From Pirellulimonas nuda (GTDB lineage Bacteria; Planctomycetota; Planctomycetia; Pirellulales; Lacipirellulaceae), in the NCBI RefSeq assembly GCF_007750855.1, contig NZ_CP036291.1, positions 5,802,905 to 5,866,904 of the forward strand: a stretch of DNA of 64,000 bases, read 5' to 3'. This document shows, in pieces, positions 33,870-42,479 of the stretch (position 1 is its first letter; each line of letters opens with the position of its first letter). Under the pieces are notes generated by a model that ran no database searches, was not told the origin of the DNA, and saw only the letters and a list, made by a program, of their open reading frames with translations. The translations under genes were made by a program, and so were the position numbers.

Positions 33870-36608
33870 ATGCAAACGAGTGAATCGCTGCAGTTGCGTG
33901 ATGAGGTCCGCATGCTCGGCGAGCTGCTTGGATCTACCATCCAAGAGATCGACGGACAGTCCCACTTCGAAACAGTCGAACAGATCCGAACCCTGGCGCG
34001 CGACCACCGCGCCGGCAGCAGCATCGCGCTGGAGGCGCTGGTCGATCGCATCGCCGGCTTCTCCACGGCCGAGCTGCGCGTGGTGATCCGGGCGTTCACG
34101 GTGCTGCTCGACCTGGCGAACCTCGCCGAGGACCGGGGCCGGGTGCGGGTGCTGCGTCGCCGCCAAGGGGGCGAAGGCGCGTACAGCGAATCGATCGTCT
34201 CGGCGATCGCGCAGCTCAAGTCCGAGGGGGTCGCCCCGGAACAGTTGGCCCAGCTCGTCCACGGGCTCGACATCGAGCTCGTGCTGACCGCCCACCCCAC
34301 CGAGGCGAAACGACGCAGCATCCGCGGCAAGCTCCGCAGCCTGCGTCGGGTGCTGTACCAGCTGGACCTCGACCCGACCCCACGCGAGCGCGAACGCCTC
34401 GACCGGGCGCTGCGGTGCGAGCTGACCAAGCTCTGGCAGACCGAGTTCGTCCGGCCTACTCGGCCGACCGTGCTGGAAGAAGTGCAGCGCGGCCTGGCGG
34501 TGCGTCCGGTGATCTGGGACGTCGTGGTCCGCACCTTCGAGGACCTCCGGTCAGCGCTCGCAGAGCTGTACCCCGGCCTGGAAGAGGAGGTCCGCCCTTT
34601 CATCCACTTCGGATCGTGGATCGGCGGCGACCGCGACGGGCACCCGTTCGTCACGCCGGACGTCACCGAGAAGACGCTCACCTGGCTCAGGGACGCGGCG
34701 ATCGAGGCCCACCTGGGGGCGTGCGACGAGCTGATCGATTCGCTTAGCCTCAGCTCTACCTACGCCCGGGTGAGCGACCAGCTCGCCGCGGCAATCCCCG
34801 AGACGTCGCACGCCACGGCAACGGGGCTCGACAAGTACCCGCCGAACGAACAGTACCGCGCCTGGCTGCTCACCATCCGCTCGCGCCTCCGCGCGACGGC
34901 GAAGTCGGCCTTTGGCAGGCCCACCCCGGCCGGCGCCTACGCCAACTCCGCGGCGCTGGCCGCGGACGTCGTGCTGCTCCGCGACAGCCTGTCGGAGGCC
35001 CACAACCAGCGGCTCGTGCGCGACGAGGTGCAGCCTTGGCTCGACCGGATCGAGGTGTTCGGGTTCCATCTAGCGCGGCTCGACGTGCGGCAAGACGCCC
35101 GCTACTACCTGAAGGTGGTCGCCGAGCTGCTGAAGAAATCGGGCGACTGCGAGGACTTCACTACGCTCGACGAGGGCCAGCGGCAAACGCTGCTCCGCAA
35201 GCTCATCGCACAGGCAGCGCCGCTCGACGCGTCGGGCCTGTCAACGGAGGCGCAGCAGACAGTCGAGCTCTTCGAGCTGCTCCGGCGGACCGCTCGGGCC
35301 ACCAACATGGGCGCCCTGGGCAGTCATGTGATCAGCATGACCAAGGTCCCCAGCGACGTGCTGACCGTCCTGTGGTTTTGGCGCCAGTCGGCCGCCGTCG
35401 ATGGGGGCGACGACCGAGACGCGGGGCTCCGCCTGCCGATCGTCCCGCTGTTTGAGACGATCGACGACCTCGAGCACGCCGCGGATACCCTCGACGCGTT
35501 GCTCTCCGACCCGACCTACCGAGACTACGTGCGCCCCCAAAGGGACCGCCAGACCGTGATGATCGGCTACTCCGACAGCACGAAAGACGGCGGCTACTTG
35601 GCCGCTTGCTGGGGACTCTACCGCGCCCAAGAGCGTCTCCACGCCGCCGCCGAAAAGCACAGCGTGAAGCTCACGTTCTTCCACGGCCGGGGGGGCTCGC
35701 TGGGCCGCGGCGGCGGGCCCGCCGCGCGGGGGATCCTCTCGCTGCCGCCGCGTACGTTCGACGGCGCCATGCGACTCACGGAGCAGGGCGAGGTGCTCGC
35801 CGAGCGGTACGACGACCCGCGTATCGCCTACCGGCACCTCGAGCAGGTCACCTGGTCGTCGATCATCGCCGCGTCGCACCCCAATCAATCCCACGCTAAG
35901 GCGTGGGACGAAGTGATGGACGAGCTGTCCGTCCGGTCGCTCAAAGCGTACCAAACGCTTGTGCGGCAGGACGGCTTTGTGGAGTACTTCCGTTCCGCGA
36001 CGCCGATCGCCGACATCGAGACGCTGCCGATCGGCTCCCGCCCGTCGCGGCGGGGCGGGAAGCACACGCTCGCCGACCTGCGGGCGATCCCCTGGGTGTT
36101 CGCCTGGACCCAGTGCCGCGTGCTGGCCCCGGCGTGGTACGGCATCGGCGCCGCGGTCAACTCGCTCATGGCGGACCGGCCCGACTTGGCGGAACGGCTG
36201 CCGACGATGTACCGCGACTGGGTGTTCTTCCGCGCCACGATCGACAACGCCGCGTTGGCCCTGGCGAAAACCGACCTGATGATCGCCAGCCACTACGCCA
36301 ACCTAGCGGCAGGAACCCCGTCCAACGAAGCGATCCGCAAGCAGATCGAGGCGGAGTTTGCCGCAAGCCGCGAGGCGGTCCTGGCGATTACCGGGGGCGC
36401 CGATCTGCTGGACGACACGCGTTGGCTGAAGGAGTCCATCCGGGTCCGCAACCGCTACATCGACCCGCTCAACCTGATCCAGGTCGAGCTGATGAAGCGG
36501 ATCCGCACCGCGGACTCGACGACCCCCGAAGCAGAACTCAGCGGCCTCCACGACCTCATGCGCCTTGCGATCAAGGGCGTATCGGCCGGCATGCGGACGA
36601 CCGGATAG
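33870..36608 (+). CDS. ppc: Phosphoenolpyruvate carboxylase
   Basis: 912 residues, normal for the bacterial type. The catalytic His lies in LTAHPTEAKRRS (139-150). GYSDSTKDGGYLAACWGLY and FFHGRGGSLGRGGGP supply the PEP-binding and Arg-rich loops. The C-terminal part has MDELSVRSLKAYQTLV and FRSATPI, and the protein ends in SAGMRTTG. It fixes bicarbonate on PEP to make oxaloacetate, an anaplerotic role. The SHPNQSHAKAWDE segment contains a small palindromic DNA motif (35890-35907). Single gene, convergent with the isopropylmalate-dehydrogenase-like gene. Confidence 0.95.
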   Translation: MQTSESLQLRDEVRMLGELLGSTIQEIDGQSHFETVEQIRTLARDHRAGSSIALEALVDRIAGFSTAELRVVIRAFTVLLDLANLAEDRGRVRVLRRRQGGEGAYSESIVSAIAQLKSEGVAPEQLAQLVHGLDIELVLTAHPTEAKRRSIRGKLRSLRRVLYQLDLDPTPRERERLDRALRCELTKLWQTEFVRPTRPTVLEEVQRGLAVRPVIWDVVVRTFEDLRSALAELYPGLEEEVRPFIHFGSWIGGDRDGHPFVTPDVTEKTLTWLRDAAIEAHLGACDELIDSLSLSSTYARVSDQLAAAIPETSHATATGLDKYPPNEQYRAWLLTIRSRLRATAKSAFGRPTPAGAYANSAALAADVVLLRDSLSEAHNQRLVRDEVQPWLDRIEVFGFHLARLDVRQDARYYLKVVAELLKKSGDCEDFTTLDEGQRQTLLRKLIAQAAPLDASGLSTEAQQTVELFELLRRTARATNMGALGSHVISMTKVPSDVLTVLWFWRQSAAVDGGDDRDAGLRLPIVPLFETIDDLEHAADTLDALLSDPTYRDYVRPQRDRQTVMIGYSDSTKDGGYLAACWGLYRAQERLHAAAEKHSVKLTFFHGRGGSLGRGGGPAARGILSLPPRTFDGAMRLTEQGEVLAERYDDPRIAYRHLEQVTWSSIIAASHPNQSHAKAWDEVMDELSVRSLKAYQTLVRQDGFVEYFRSATPIADIETLPIGSRPSRRGGKHTLADLRAIPWVFAWTQCRVLAPAWYGIGAAVNSLMADRPDLAERLPTMYRDWVFFRATIDNAALALAKTDLMIASHYANLAAGTPSNEAIRKQIEAEFAASREAVLAITGGADLLDDTRWLKESIRVRNRYIDPLNLIQVELMKRIRTADSTTPEAELSGLHDLMRLAIKGVSAGMRTTG
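35890..35907. repeat. Small palindrome inside ppc
   Basis: CCCACGC-TAAG-GCGTGGG, a 7-bp perfect stem with a 4-base loop. It shares the CCCACGCTA core with the 30-bp palindrome at 26525-26554. It is in frame and encodes part of the QSHAKAWDE segment. Confidence 0.45.
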
Positions 36609-36652
36609 GGCGCAATCACAGACAGCACACCAGACGAAGCCGAGTTGGCGGC

Positions 36653-37741
36653 TCAGAGAGCGGCGGCGACCGCCTCGGCGAAGTCGGTCGTGCTGGCCGC
36701 GCCCCCTAGGTCGCGTGTCCGGCAATCGCCACGGGCGAGCACCCCGGCCACGGCGGCTTCGATCTGCTTGCTGGCGCCAAGCGCGAGCGGGTCGTCGTGG
36801 CGCTCGCCAAGCCAGTCGAGCATCATGGCTGCGGAGAGGATCATCGCGATCGGGTTGGCGATGTTCTGCCCGGCGATGGTCGGGGCCGACCCGTGCGACG
36901 GTTGGAACAAGGCGTGGTGGTCGCCGATCTCCGCCGACGGGGCCATCCCCAGCCCACCCACCAACCCGGCGCCCAGGTCGGAGAGGATGTCTCCGAACTG
37001 ATTCTCCATCACCAGCACGTCGTAGGCGTCTGGCTCTTGCACCAGGTAGAGGCTGACCGCATCGACGTAGAGCGCGTCGGCCTCGATGTCGGGGTACTGC
37101 TTGGCGACGTCGAAGAAGACCTCGCGGAAGAATGCAAAGCAGCGGAACACGTTCGCCTTGTCGACGCAGGTGACGCGGCGCCGGCCGTCGCGCGGGCGCC
37201 CGTTGCGTCGCCGGGCCAACTCAAACGCGTACCGGCACGCCTTCTCGGTGCCCGCGCGGGTGATCACGATGGTGTCGGTGGCCACCTGGTCTCCCACGAC
37301 CGCGCCCCCGCCGAACGAGGCGAACAGCCCCTCCAGGTTCTCGCGGACGATCACCATATCGATCCCGGCGCCGACATCCGCCAGCGGCGATCGCACCCCC
37401 GGGTACAGCTTTACCGGGCGCGGCGCCGACTGCACGTCGAGGGCGCGCCGCAGGCCCACCATCATCTCCGGCTGCACCTCGGTGCCGTTGGGGTTGCGCA
37501 CGTCTGGCAGGCCGATCGCCGCCAGCAGCACGGCGTCCGCGGCGACACAGGCCGTGACGACATCCGGCGGCAGCGTCACGCCGGTGGCCCGGTAGTGGCT
37601 TGCGCCCGCCTCGTAGCGGGTAAGGTCGAGCGCAAGCCCTTGGTTCGAGGCGACCAGACGCTTGAGCACGATTTCGGCGGCGTCGGTGATCTCCGGGCCA
37701 ATGCCGTCACCGGGAAGAACTGCGATGCTGTAGGAACTCAT
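36653..37741 (-). CDS. Isocitrate/isopropylmalate dehydrogenase family enzyme
   Basis: 362 residues. It has LPGDGIGPEI at the N-terminus, VRENLEGLFASFGGG, VDKANVFR, MENQFGDILSDLGAGLVGG and QPSHGSAPTIAGQ. These are the marks of NAD-dependent beta-decarboxylating dehydrogenases with Mg-binding Asp residues. The length and overall form fit 3-isopropylmalate dehydrogenase or tartrate/malate-type relatives. The absence of LeuC/LeuD nearby and the DKANVFR variant keep the substrate open. It is the last gene of the cmk-plsC-ABM group on the minus strand and follows ABM by 93 bases. Confidence 0.85.
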   Translation of the reverse strand: MSSYSIAVLPGDGIGPEITDAAEIVLKRLVASNQGLALDLTRYEAGASHYRATGVTLPPDVVTACVAADAVLLAAIGLPDVRNPNGTEVQPEMMVGLRRALDVQSAPRPVKLYPGVRSPLADVGAGIDMVIVRENLEGLFASFGGGAVVGDQVATDTIVITRAGTEKACRYAFELARRRNGRPRDGRRRVTCVDKANVFRCFAFFREVFFDVAKQYPDIEADALYVDAVSLYLVQEPDAYDVLVMENQFGDILSDLGAGLVGGLGMAPSAEIGDHHALFQPSHGSAPTIAGQNIANPIAMILSAAMMLDWLGERHDDPLALGASKQIEAAVAGVLARGDCRTRDLGGAASTTDFAEAVAAAL

Positions 37742-37834
37742 AGTTGCTTCGTCTTTCGATGCTGCGTGATGAGAGGAGTTAACCGGCGCGACGCGACCAA
37801 CCGAGCGCCCCGGCGGTCTGTCTCGCAGAACGGA

Positions 37835-38119
37835 TCAGTCCAGATGCCAGAAGCTGAGCGTCTTGTCTTCCACCCAACCCTCGACGGCAGCGCTAAACTG
37901 AGCAAAGTGCTCGGTCTGCGTGTGCGCGTCGAACGCCGCACGGTCGTCGTAGAGCTCGTACAGAAACACCCGCTCGGGCGATTGAGGGTCGAAGCACACA
38001 TCGAACCGCTTACACGCGGGCTCGCGCTGCAGCGAGTTCTGCGCCTGAGCCAAGACGGACGCCCGAAAATCCGCGGCGTTGGCCGGCTTCACTTGAAACA
38101 CAACAGTAACGACATACAT
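37835..38119 (-). CDS. ABM-domain (antibiotic biosynthesis monooxygenase-like) protein
   Basis: 94 residues from the ATG at 38119, which has GGAG about 10 bases upstream. It is a single ferredoxin-like ABM domain: MYVVTVVFQVKPANAADFRA, then REPACKRFDVCFDPQSP, FLYELYDDRAAFDAHTQTEHF and the usual C-terminal Trp. Small ABM proteins act as dimers on quinones or small electrophiles, or may be non-catalytic. A TTG six codons upstream is rejected because the ATG matches the family start and has the better ribosome site. It lies 30 bases from plsC and is probably co-transcribed. Confidence 0.88.
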   Translation of the reverse strand: MYVVTVVFQVKPANAADFRASVLAQAQNSLQREPACKRFDVCFDPQSPERVFLYELYDDRAAFDAHTQTEHFAQFSAAVEGWVEDKTLSFWHLD

Positions 38120-38149
38120 GGGAAGAGACTCCGCCAATCAAGGAAAGAC

Positions 38150-38821
38150 CTATACCGAACCGCCACCCAGGAGAAACGAAGCCCTATAGTGGCAGTCCGC
38201 CATCTGGCGGGCGGCAAACTCTAGCAGGGCGTCGTCGCTCATGCCGGCGAGGGTCTCTTGGGCGATTGGTTCGCCGTATACAATGGCGATTGGTCGCGGC
38301 CGTGGGAAGTGTGCCCCGCGGGGCATCGCGTCGTTGGCCCCCTCGATCCCCATCGGCAAAAGCGCCGCGTTGCCCCTTCTCACTAGGGCCAAGAACCCCG
38401 GCTTGAGGGGCTGGATCCGGCCATCCACGCTGCGGGTGCCTTCCGGAAACACCAGCACCGCCGCGTCGTCCCGCAGCCGCCGCAGGACCTCGCGGATCCC
38501 GCCGAGCCCGCCGCCGTCTCGGTCGACCGGGATGGCGTCGTAGGAACGGATCAGGGCGCCGAACACGCCGGTGAACAGCGTGTCACGCGCCATCATGCTC
38601 AGGGGGCGGCGGGTGAACCCGCCGATCATGGCCGGGTCGAGGTGACTTTGATGATTCGAGATGAGGATCACGGCGCCGCTGTCCGGCACGTTCTCGGCGC
38701 CAGAGGTCCGCAAGCGGAACCAGATCTTTCCGAACAGCCACAAGAAGCACTGGCTGAGGCGGTACCAGAGCAGCTTGACCACTCCCCGTTGATGCTTTAC
38801 CCGCTGCGTCTGCTTGCTCAT
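38150..38821 (-). CDS. plsC: 1-acyl-sn-glycerol-3-phosphate acyltransferase-like protein
   Basis: 223 residues. Acyltransferase motif I is NHQSHLDP (HxxxxD). RDTLFTG with IPVDRDGG, FPEGTRSVDG and a final PMGIEG-type strand complete the PlsC set. An N-terminal hydrophobic/aromatic segment (VVKLLWYRLSQCFLWLF) suits membrane association. It would acylate lysophosphatidate to phosphatidate on the inner membrane face. It lies 38 bases downstream of cmk, a gene pairing often seen in bacteria, and upstream of the ABM gene. Confidence 0.92.
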   Translation of the reverse strand: MSKQTQRVKHQRGVVKLLWYRLSQCFLWLFGKIWFRLRTSGAENVPDSGAVILISNHQSHLDPAMIGGFTRRPLSMMARDTLFTGVFGALIRSYDAIPVDRDGGGLGGIREVLRRLRDDAAVLVFPEGTRSVDGRIQPLKPGFLALVRRGNAALLPMGIEGANDAMPRGAHFPRPRPIAIVYGEPIAQETLAGMSDDALLEFAARQMADCHYRASFLLGGGSV

Positions 38822-38859
38822 CGATCGGCTGTTTCGTGAGTTGGGGGTCTTGCGGCCCG

Positions 38860-39552
38860 CTACTTGTTCGCTGGACGCCCGACCCGAGGCTCATCGACAA
38901 TAGGGCCTCGGCTAGCGGAGACGAGCGTCATGAGCCGCTCCACAACCTGCTCCGGAGAGAGCCCGTCGGTGTTCACTTCGATCGCGTCCGGGGCTTTGAT
39001 CAGCCCGCCGGTCGGCCGATGAAAGTCTTCCTCGTCTCGCTGGTGCTGGGCCCGCAAAACCTCGTCCAGCGAGAGCCTTTCGCCGCGGCCGGAGAGGTCG
39101 AGGAACCGGCGTTCGGCCCGGACCCGCTCGCTCGCAGTGAGGAAGATCTTGCATTGTGCATCGGGGAACACCACCGTCGATTGGTCGCGGCCCTCGGTCA
39201 CCAAGTCACGCCCCTCGGCGGTTTGCCGCTGCATCTGAACCAGGTGCTCGCGCACGCCGGGGTGGTCTGCCGCGTGCCGCGTCGCGGCGGTAACCCGAAC
39301 CGTCCTGACGGCGCGGGTCACGTCGAGTCCGTCGAGCACAACGCGGCCATCCAGCGACTCGATGGCGACCCCCTGGGCAATCCTCAGAAGTCCCTCGGCG
39401 TCCGTCAGCTCGACGCCGCGTTCCAGCGCAGCAAACGCCACGGCGCGGTACATCCCCCCCGTATCGAGGAATGCGAATCCCAACCTTTCGGCGAGCGTTC
39501 GGGCGGCGCTGCTCTTTCCGGCGCCCGCGGGGCCGTCGATCGTGACCACCAT
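38860..39552 (-). CDS. cmk: Cytidylate kinase
   Basis: 230 residues, the normal length. The P-loop is GPAGAGKSS at the N-terminus. LDTGGMYRAVAFAAL, ATRHAADHPGVREHLVQMQR and VTEGRDQSTVVFPDAQCKIF are the CMP-binding and lid segments. It phosphorylates CMP and dCMP. The family usually has GRDIGTVVFPDA; here GRDQSTVVFPDA replaces IG with QS, a planctomycete-like variant that I consider tolerated. First gene of the cmk-plsC-ABM-dehydrogenase row. Confidence 0.94.
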   Translation of the reverse strand: MVVTIDGPAGAGKSSAARTLAERLGFAFLDTGGMYRAVAFAALERGVELTDAEGLLRIAQGVAIESLDGRVVLDGLDVTRAVRTVRVTAATRHAADHPGVREHLVQMQRQTAEGRDLVTEGRDQSTVVFPDAQCKIFLTASERVRAERRFLDLSGRGERLSLDEVLRAQHQRDEEDFHRPTGGLIKAPDAIEVNTDGLSPEQVVERLMTLVSASRGPIVDEPRVGRPANK

Positions 39553-39625
39553 CGGCGGAGTTCTTGCTCGACTTACGAACGGTAGTAGGGGAAATCTGGC
39601 CGTTACCCAGGCCTTAGACCAGATG

Positions 39626-42277
39626 CTACCACGCGGCCTCGACCTGTAACCACCCGTAGGGGGCCACGTCCAGCGGCACGGCGCCGTCCACGACCTCCAG
39701 TTCTAGCAGGTGCTGGCCGTAGAAATCGGTAAGCCAAGCCTGACGGAAGGGGCGCCAGCAGCTCAGCCTAGCCGAAGCGGACCGACCCTCCGTCTCTATC
39801 ATGCGCAGCGTCAGGCCGCCCGGAAGCGTGTCCCCCGCGACTGAGGAAGACGCCGGTTGCCGAACCGCTAGGTCCGAGATCACTACGTTCTTCGCGTCTA
39901 GCAATAGCCACCACGAGGCGGGCGCCCCGGGCCCCTCGCCGGTAACGGGCCACGCCTTTGGGGGGGCCCCCTCGCTCAACATGAGGTGGGTTGCGTAGCT
40001 CGGCCCGACGCCGATCGCGAGCTCCAACCGCCCACAATCCTTGGGGATAAGCGAGTCTAAACGCGTCGGCCCAACGCAGCGATGATGGCCCAGCCCGCCC
40101 GTAAGCAGCACGATCCCGCCTGAATCCAGCGGGCTGCTGCGGATATCGACGTACTCAGAAGTCAGGATTTCTCGCCCAGCCACCGGCACGCGAGCCCATT
40201 GCACTCCCCGCGAAACCGACGCTTTGCTGTCGGTCCAAGCCAGACGGTTGGCGAGCCTGAGCCGCGAAGCCTGGGATTGGTCAAGCTCCAACTCGATCCG
40301 AACCACCCCCGCGCGGGCCGGGAGGGTCGTTGTCTGCCGAAACGTCGCCACTCGGTCGCCCATGCGATCGATCAGGTCGCCGGTCGAACGGATCGAACCA
40401 GAGCACGGGTCGCAGGCCACGGTTTCGATCGCCGCGATCCGCACCTCGCATTCCGCCTCTTGCAGCGGGCCGGCGGCCGACAGCACAAGCCGCTGGGCGG
40501 CGACCGGCGCCCGGCGACCGAAAACCCGGATGCTGCCGACCCCGCCGTGCCCGTCAGAGATCAGCGCTTCGATCGTTTCGTTGCGCAGCGTCCTGCCCTC
40601 GGCCCGCGGGGGAGCATCCCCCTGCTTCGTCGGGGGCGAGCCGCAACGGTACCCCATGCCGGGCGTTTCTCCCTGGGGCGAAGCTACCGGAAAACTCCAG
40701 GCATTGATCGTCAGACGCTGAGCGCTGGATGGTTCGGCCTGCGAGAGGTTCAGAGACCCGATCAGGCCCGCGGCGTCCGCCACTCCGGCGACCCCCGCCA
40801 GACCGCCATGAAGAGTCTCGGCAATGTCTCGAATGGTGCACGCATCGGGCGGTTTGGGTGCCGACGAAGGGGCGCGGCACCCGAGCTGCTCCCCTTCGAA
40901 GTGGGTCCAATGGTCGGCGTTCGGTCGCTCGGTAAAGTACTCGTCGAGCGTTACAAACTTCCCGAGCGCGTCCGTCCAGGCCGCTGCGCGGCGCAAGTCG
41001 CAGAACGACTGGTGGCGTCCACCCGGCCAAGCCGCGTACAGCAGCGTGCCGGCCCAGTCGTGGGCCACGGCGTTCGCCATGTCGTCGCACAGCCTCCAGG
41101 CCGCATCCGGGCTTCCGGCGTCGACCGGCGGTGCGCAAAGGGCCTGCAACTCTGTGCCATCGATCCCCGTCCACTTCGTACGCGCCTGGTCGGGCCATGC
41201 GAGCGTGGCGCCGTCAAAGAAGCTGAGCAGGATCTTTGGGCAGCCGATCCCGGTCAGAGCCGCGGGCAGCCGGGGCGCCAGCCCCCCCGCGAAACTGGCA
41301 TACGCGGCGGGCCGGGCGCCGACGTGATGCTCGATCGAGGCAAACCCGTCCTTGAGCGCCCGCAGCATCCCTTCCGGCCCCAGGTCCGCTAGGGTTGAAT
41401 CCTCGAGCCCGCCCCCCGTCACGCTGAGCCTGCCGTCCATGGCTGCCTCGCGGAGAAGGCCCGCCGATCGCGGGTGATCAGCCGCCATCCGCTCCGCCAG
41501 CCGGCCCGTCAGCAGCACGTTCTTGGTCATGCCACGACGCACGTCCTCGGCAAGCGGTTCGCCCAGCACCGAAGGCGCCAAGAGCGTCACGTCGACATGA
41601 TGCCATTCAGAAGAAACGACCTGGGTGCGGGCCTGGGAAAGCAGCTCAAACGCCGCCGTTAGGCTTTGGCGGCAGCCGTCGGCGTCGCCCCCTACCGCTG
41701 CACGAGCAGCGGCGACGACGGCCGTAGAAAACTCGTCGGCGTCGAGCAGCGTGTGCCCCGACATCCGCTCACAAAGCCGCCCGACCTGCAGCCAAGTAAA
41801 CCCAATCGCGGCAAAATCGTCTGCGAAATCGCCCTCTGGCGGCGGCGCATCCAGGGCGGCATAGACCGCCGACCGTTGGTCGCCGGCCCCCCGTACCATC
41901 CGAACATCGGGGGTGGTGGCGGCGAGATCGAGCCATTCGGCCGCGTCGTGTGAGTCGCAGCACGACGGGACAATCAGCACGCAGCCGGCGATCTCGTCCA
42001 CCGGCGGGAGGGTCTGATCCGACAGAAACCTGGGGATTTCCCCGGCGTCGGCGATCCAGTCCGGGCGCCAGGCCGCCGTCCAGGCGGCCAGCACCGAGGC
42101 CGCCATCGGACCAGAGAGGTGGGACGGGAGGTCGCCCGGGCTGTTTCCGGGCATTAAAACCGCTACGCCTCGGACCACCGGCACAAACCTCGTAAAGGGA
42201 AACTGCAAAAGCGGGCGCCCGGCGGGGTTCTCCCGGAAGGAGATCCGCCAGGTTGCTGTCAAATCGCTCGGGCTCAA
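39626..42277 (-). CDS. Large GH38-like (alpha-mannosidase-fold) protein, possibly inactive
   Basis: About 883 residues if it starts at the TTG at 42277; the frame is open further upstream but overlaps the divergent pil promoter. An N-terminal region (about 30-215) of planctomycete type is followed by a part that reads like the GH38 N-terminal barrel. It has WHHVDVTLLAP (His227, Asp229, like the metal-binding HxD), DGRLSVTGGGLEDSTLADLG, then SFAGGLAPRLPAALTGIG where GH38 has a PDVFG-type segment with the nucleophile Asp. That Asp is not present. The rest looks like beta-sandwich domains. No clear signal peptide. The likely role is in glycan handling or binding; activity is doubtful. Divergent from the pilMN row. 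Confidence 0.65.
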   Translation of the reverse strand: MSPSDLTATWRISFRENPAGRPLLQFPFTRFVPVVRGVAVLMPGNSPGDLPSHLSGPMAASVLAAWTAAWRPDWIADAGEIPRFLSDQTLPPVDEIAGCVLIVPSCCDSHDAAEWLDLAATTPDVRMVRGAGDQRSAVYAALDAPPPEGDFADDFAAIGFTWLQVGRLCERMSGHTLLDADEFSTAVVAAARAAVGGDADGCRQSLTAAFELLSQARTQVVSSEWHHVDVTLLAPSVLGEPLAEDVRRGMTKNVLLTGRLAERMAADHPRSAGLLREAAMDGRLSVTGGGLEDSTLADLGPEGMLRALKDGFASIEHHVGARPAAYASFAGGLAPRLPAALTGIGCPKILLSFFDGATLAWPDQARTKWTGIDGTELQALCAPPVDAGSPDAAWRLCDDMANAVAHDWAGTLLYAAWPGGRHQSFCDLRRAAAWTDALGKFVTLDEYFTERPNADHWTHFEGEQLGCRAPSSAPKPPDACTIRDIAETLHGGLAGVAGVADAAGLIGSLNLSQAEPSSAQRLTINAWSFPVASPQGETPGMGYRCGSPPTKQGDAPPRAEGRTLRNETIEALISDGHGGVGSIRVFGRRAPVAAQRLVLSAAGPLQEAECEVRIAAIETVACDPCSGSIRSTGDLIDRMGDRVATFRQTTTLPARAGVVRIELELDQSQASRLRLANRLAWTDSKASVSRGVQWARVPVAGREILTSEYVDIRSSPLDSGGIVLLTGGLGHHRCVGPTRLDSLIPKDCGRLELAIGVGPSYATHLMLSEGAPPKAWPVTGEGPGAPASWWLLLDAKNVVISDLAVRQPASSSVAGDTLPGGLTLRMIETEGRSASARLSCWRPFRQAWLTDFYGQHLLELEVVDGAVPLDVAPYGWLQVEAAW

Positions 42278-42479
42278 GTAGAATGAAGCCGATCGGGGAC
42301 CGGGTAAAGCGTTCGCCCCGTACCGCGTGCGCGGCAGTCGGGAGTTCGGGGCGTCGCGCGAAAACTTGCGAAATCGGTTTGACCGCGCGGGCGCTCCACC
42401 GAAACAATACCAGCAAGCCGCGCGGCGTGCCCGTCGCGGCGGTCTTTTCGTATTTGGAACAGGAACAGAGGCAATCGGC

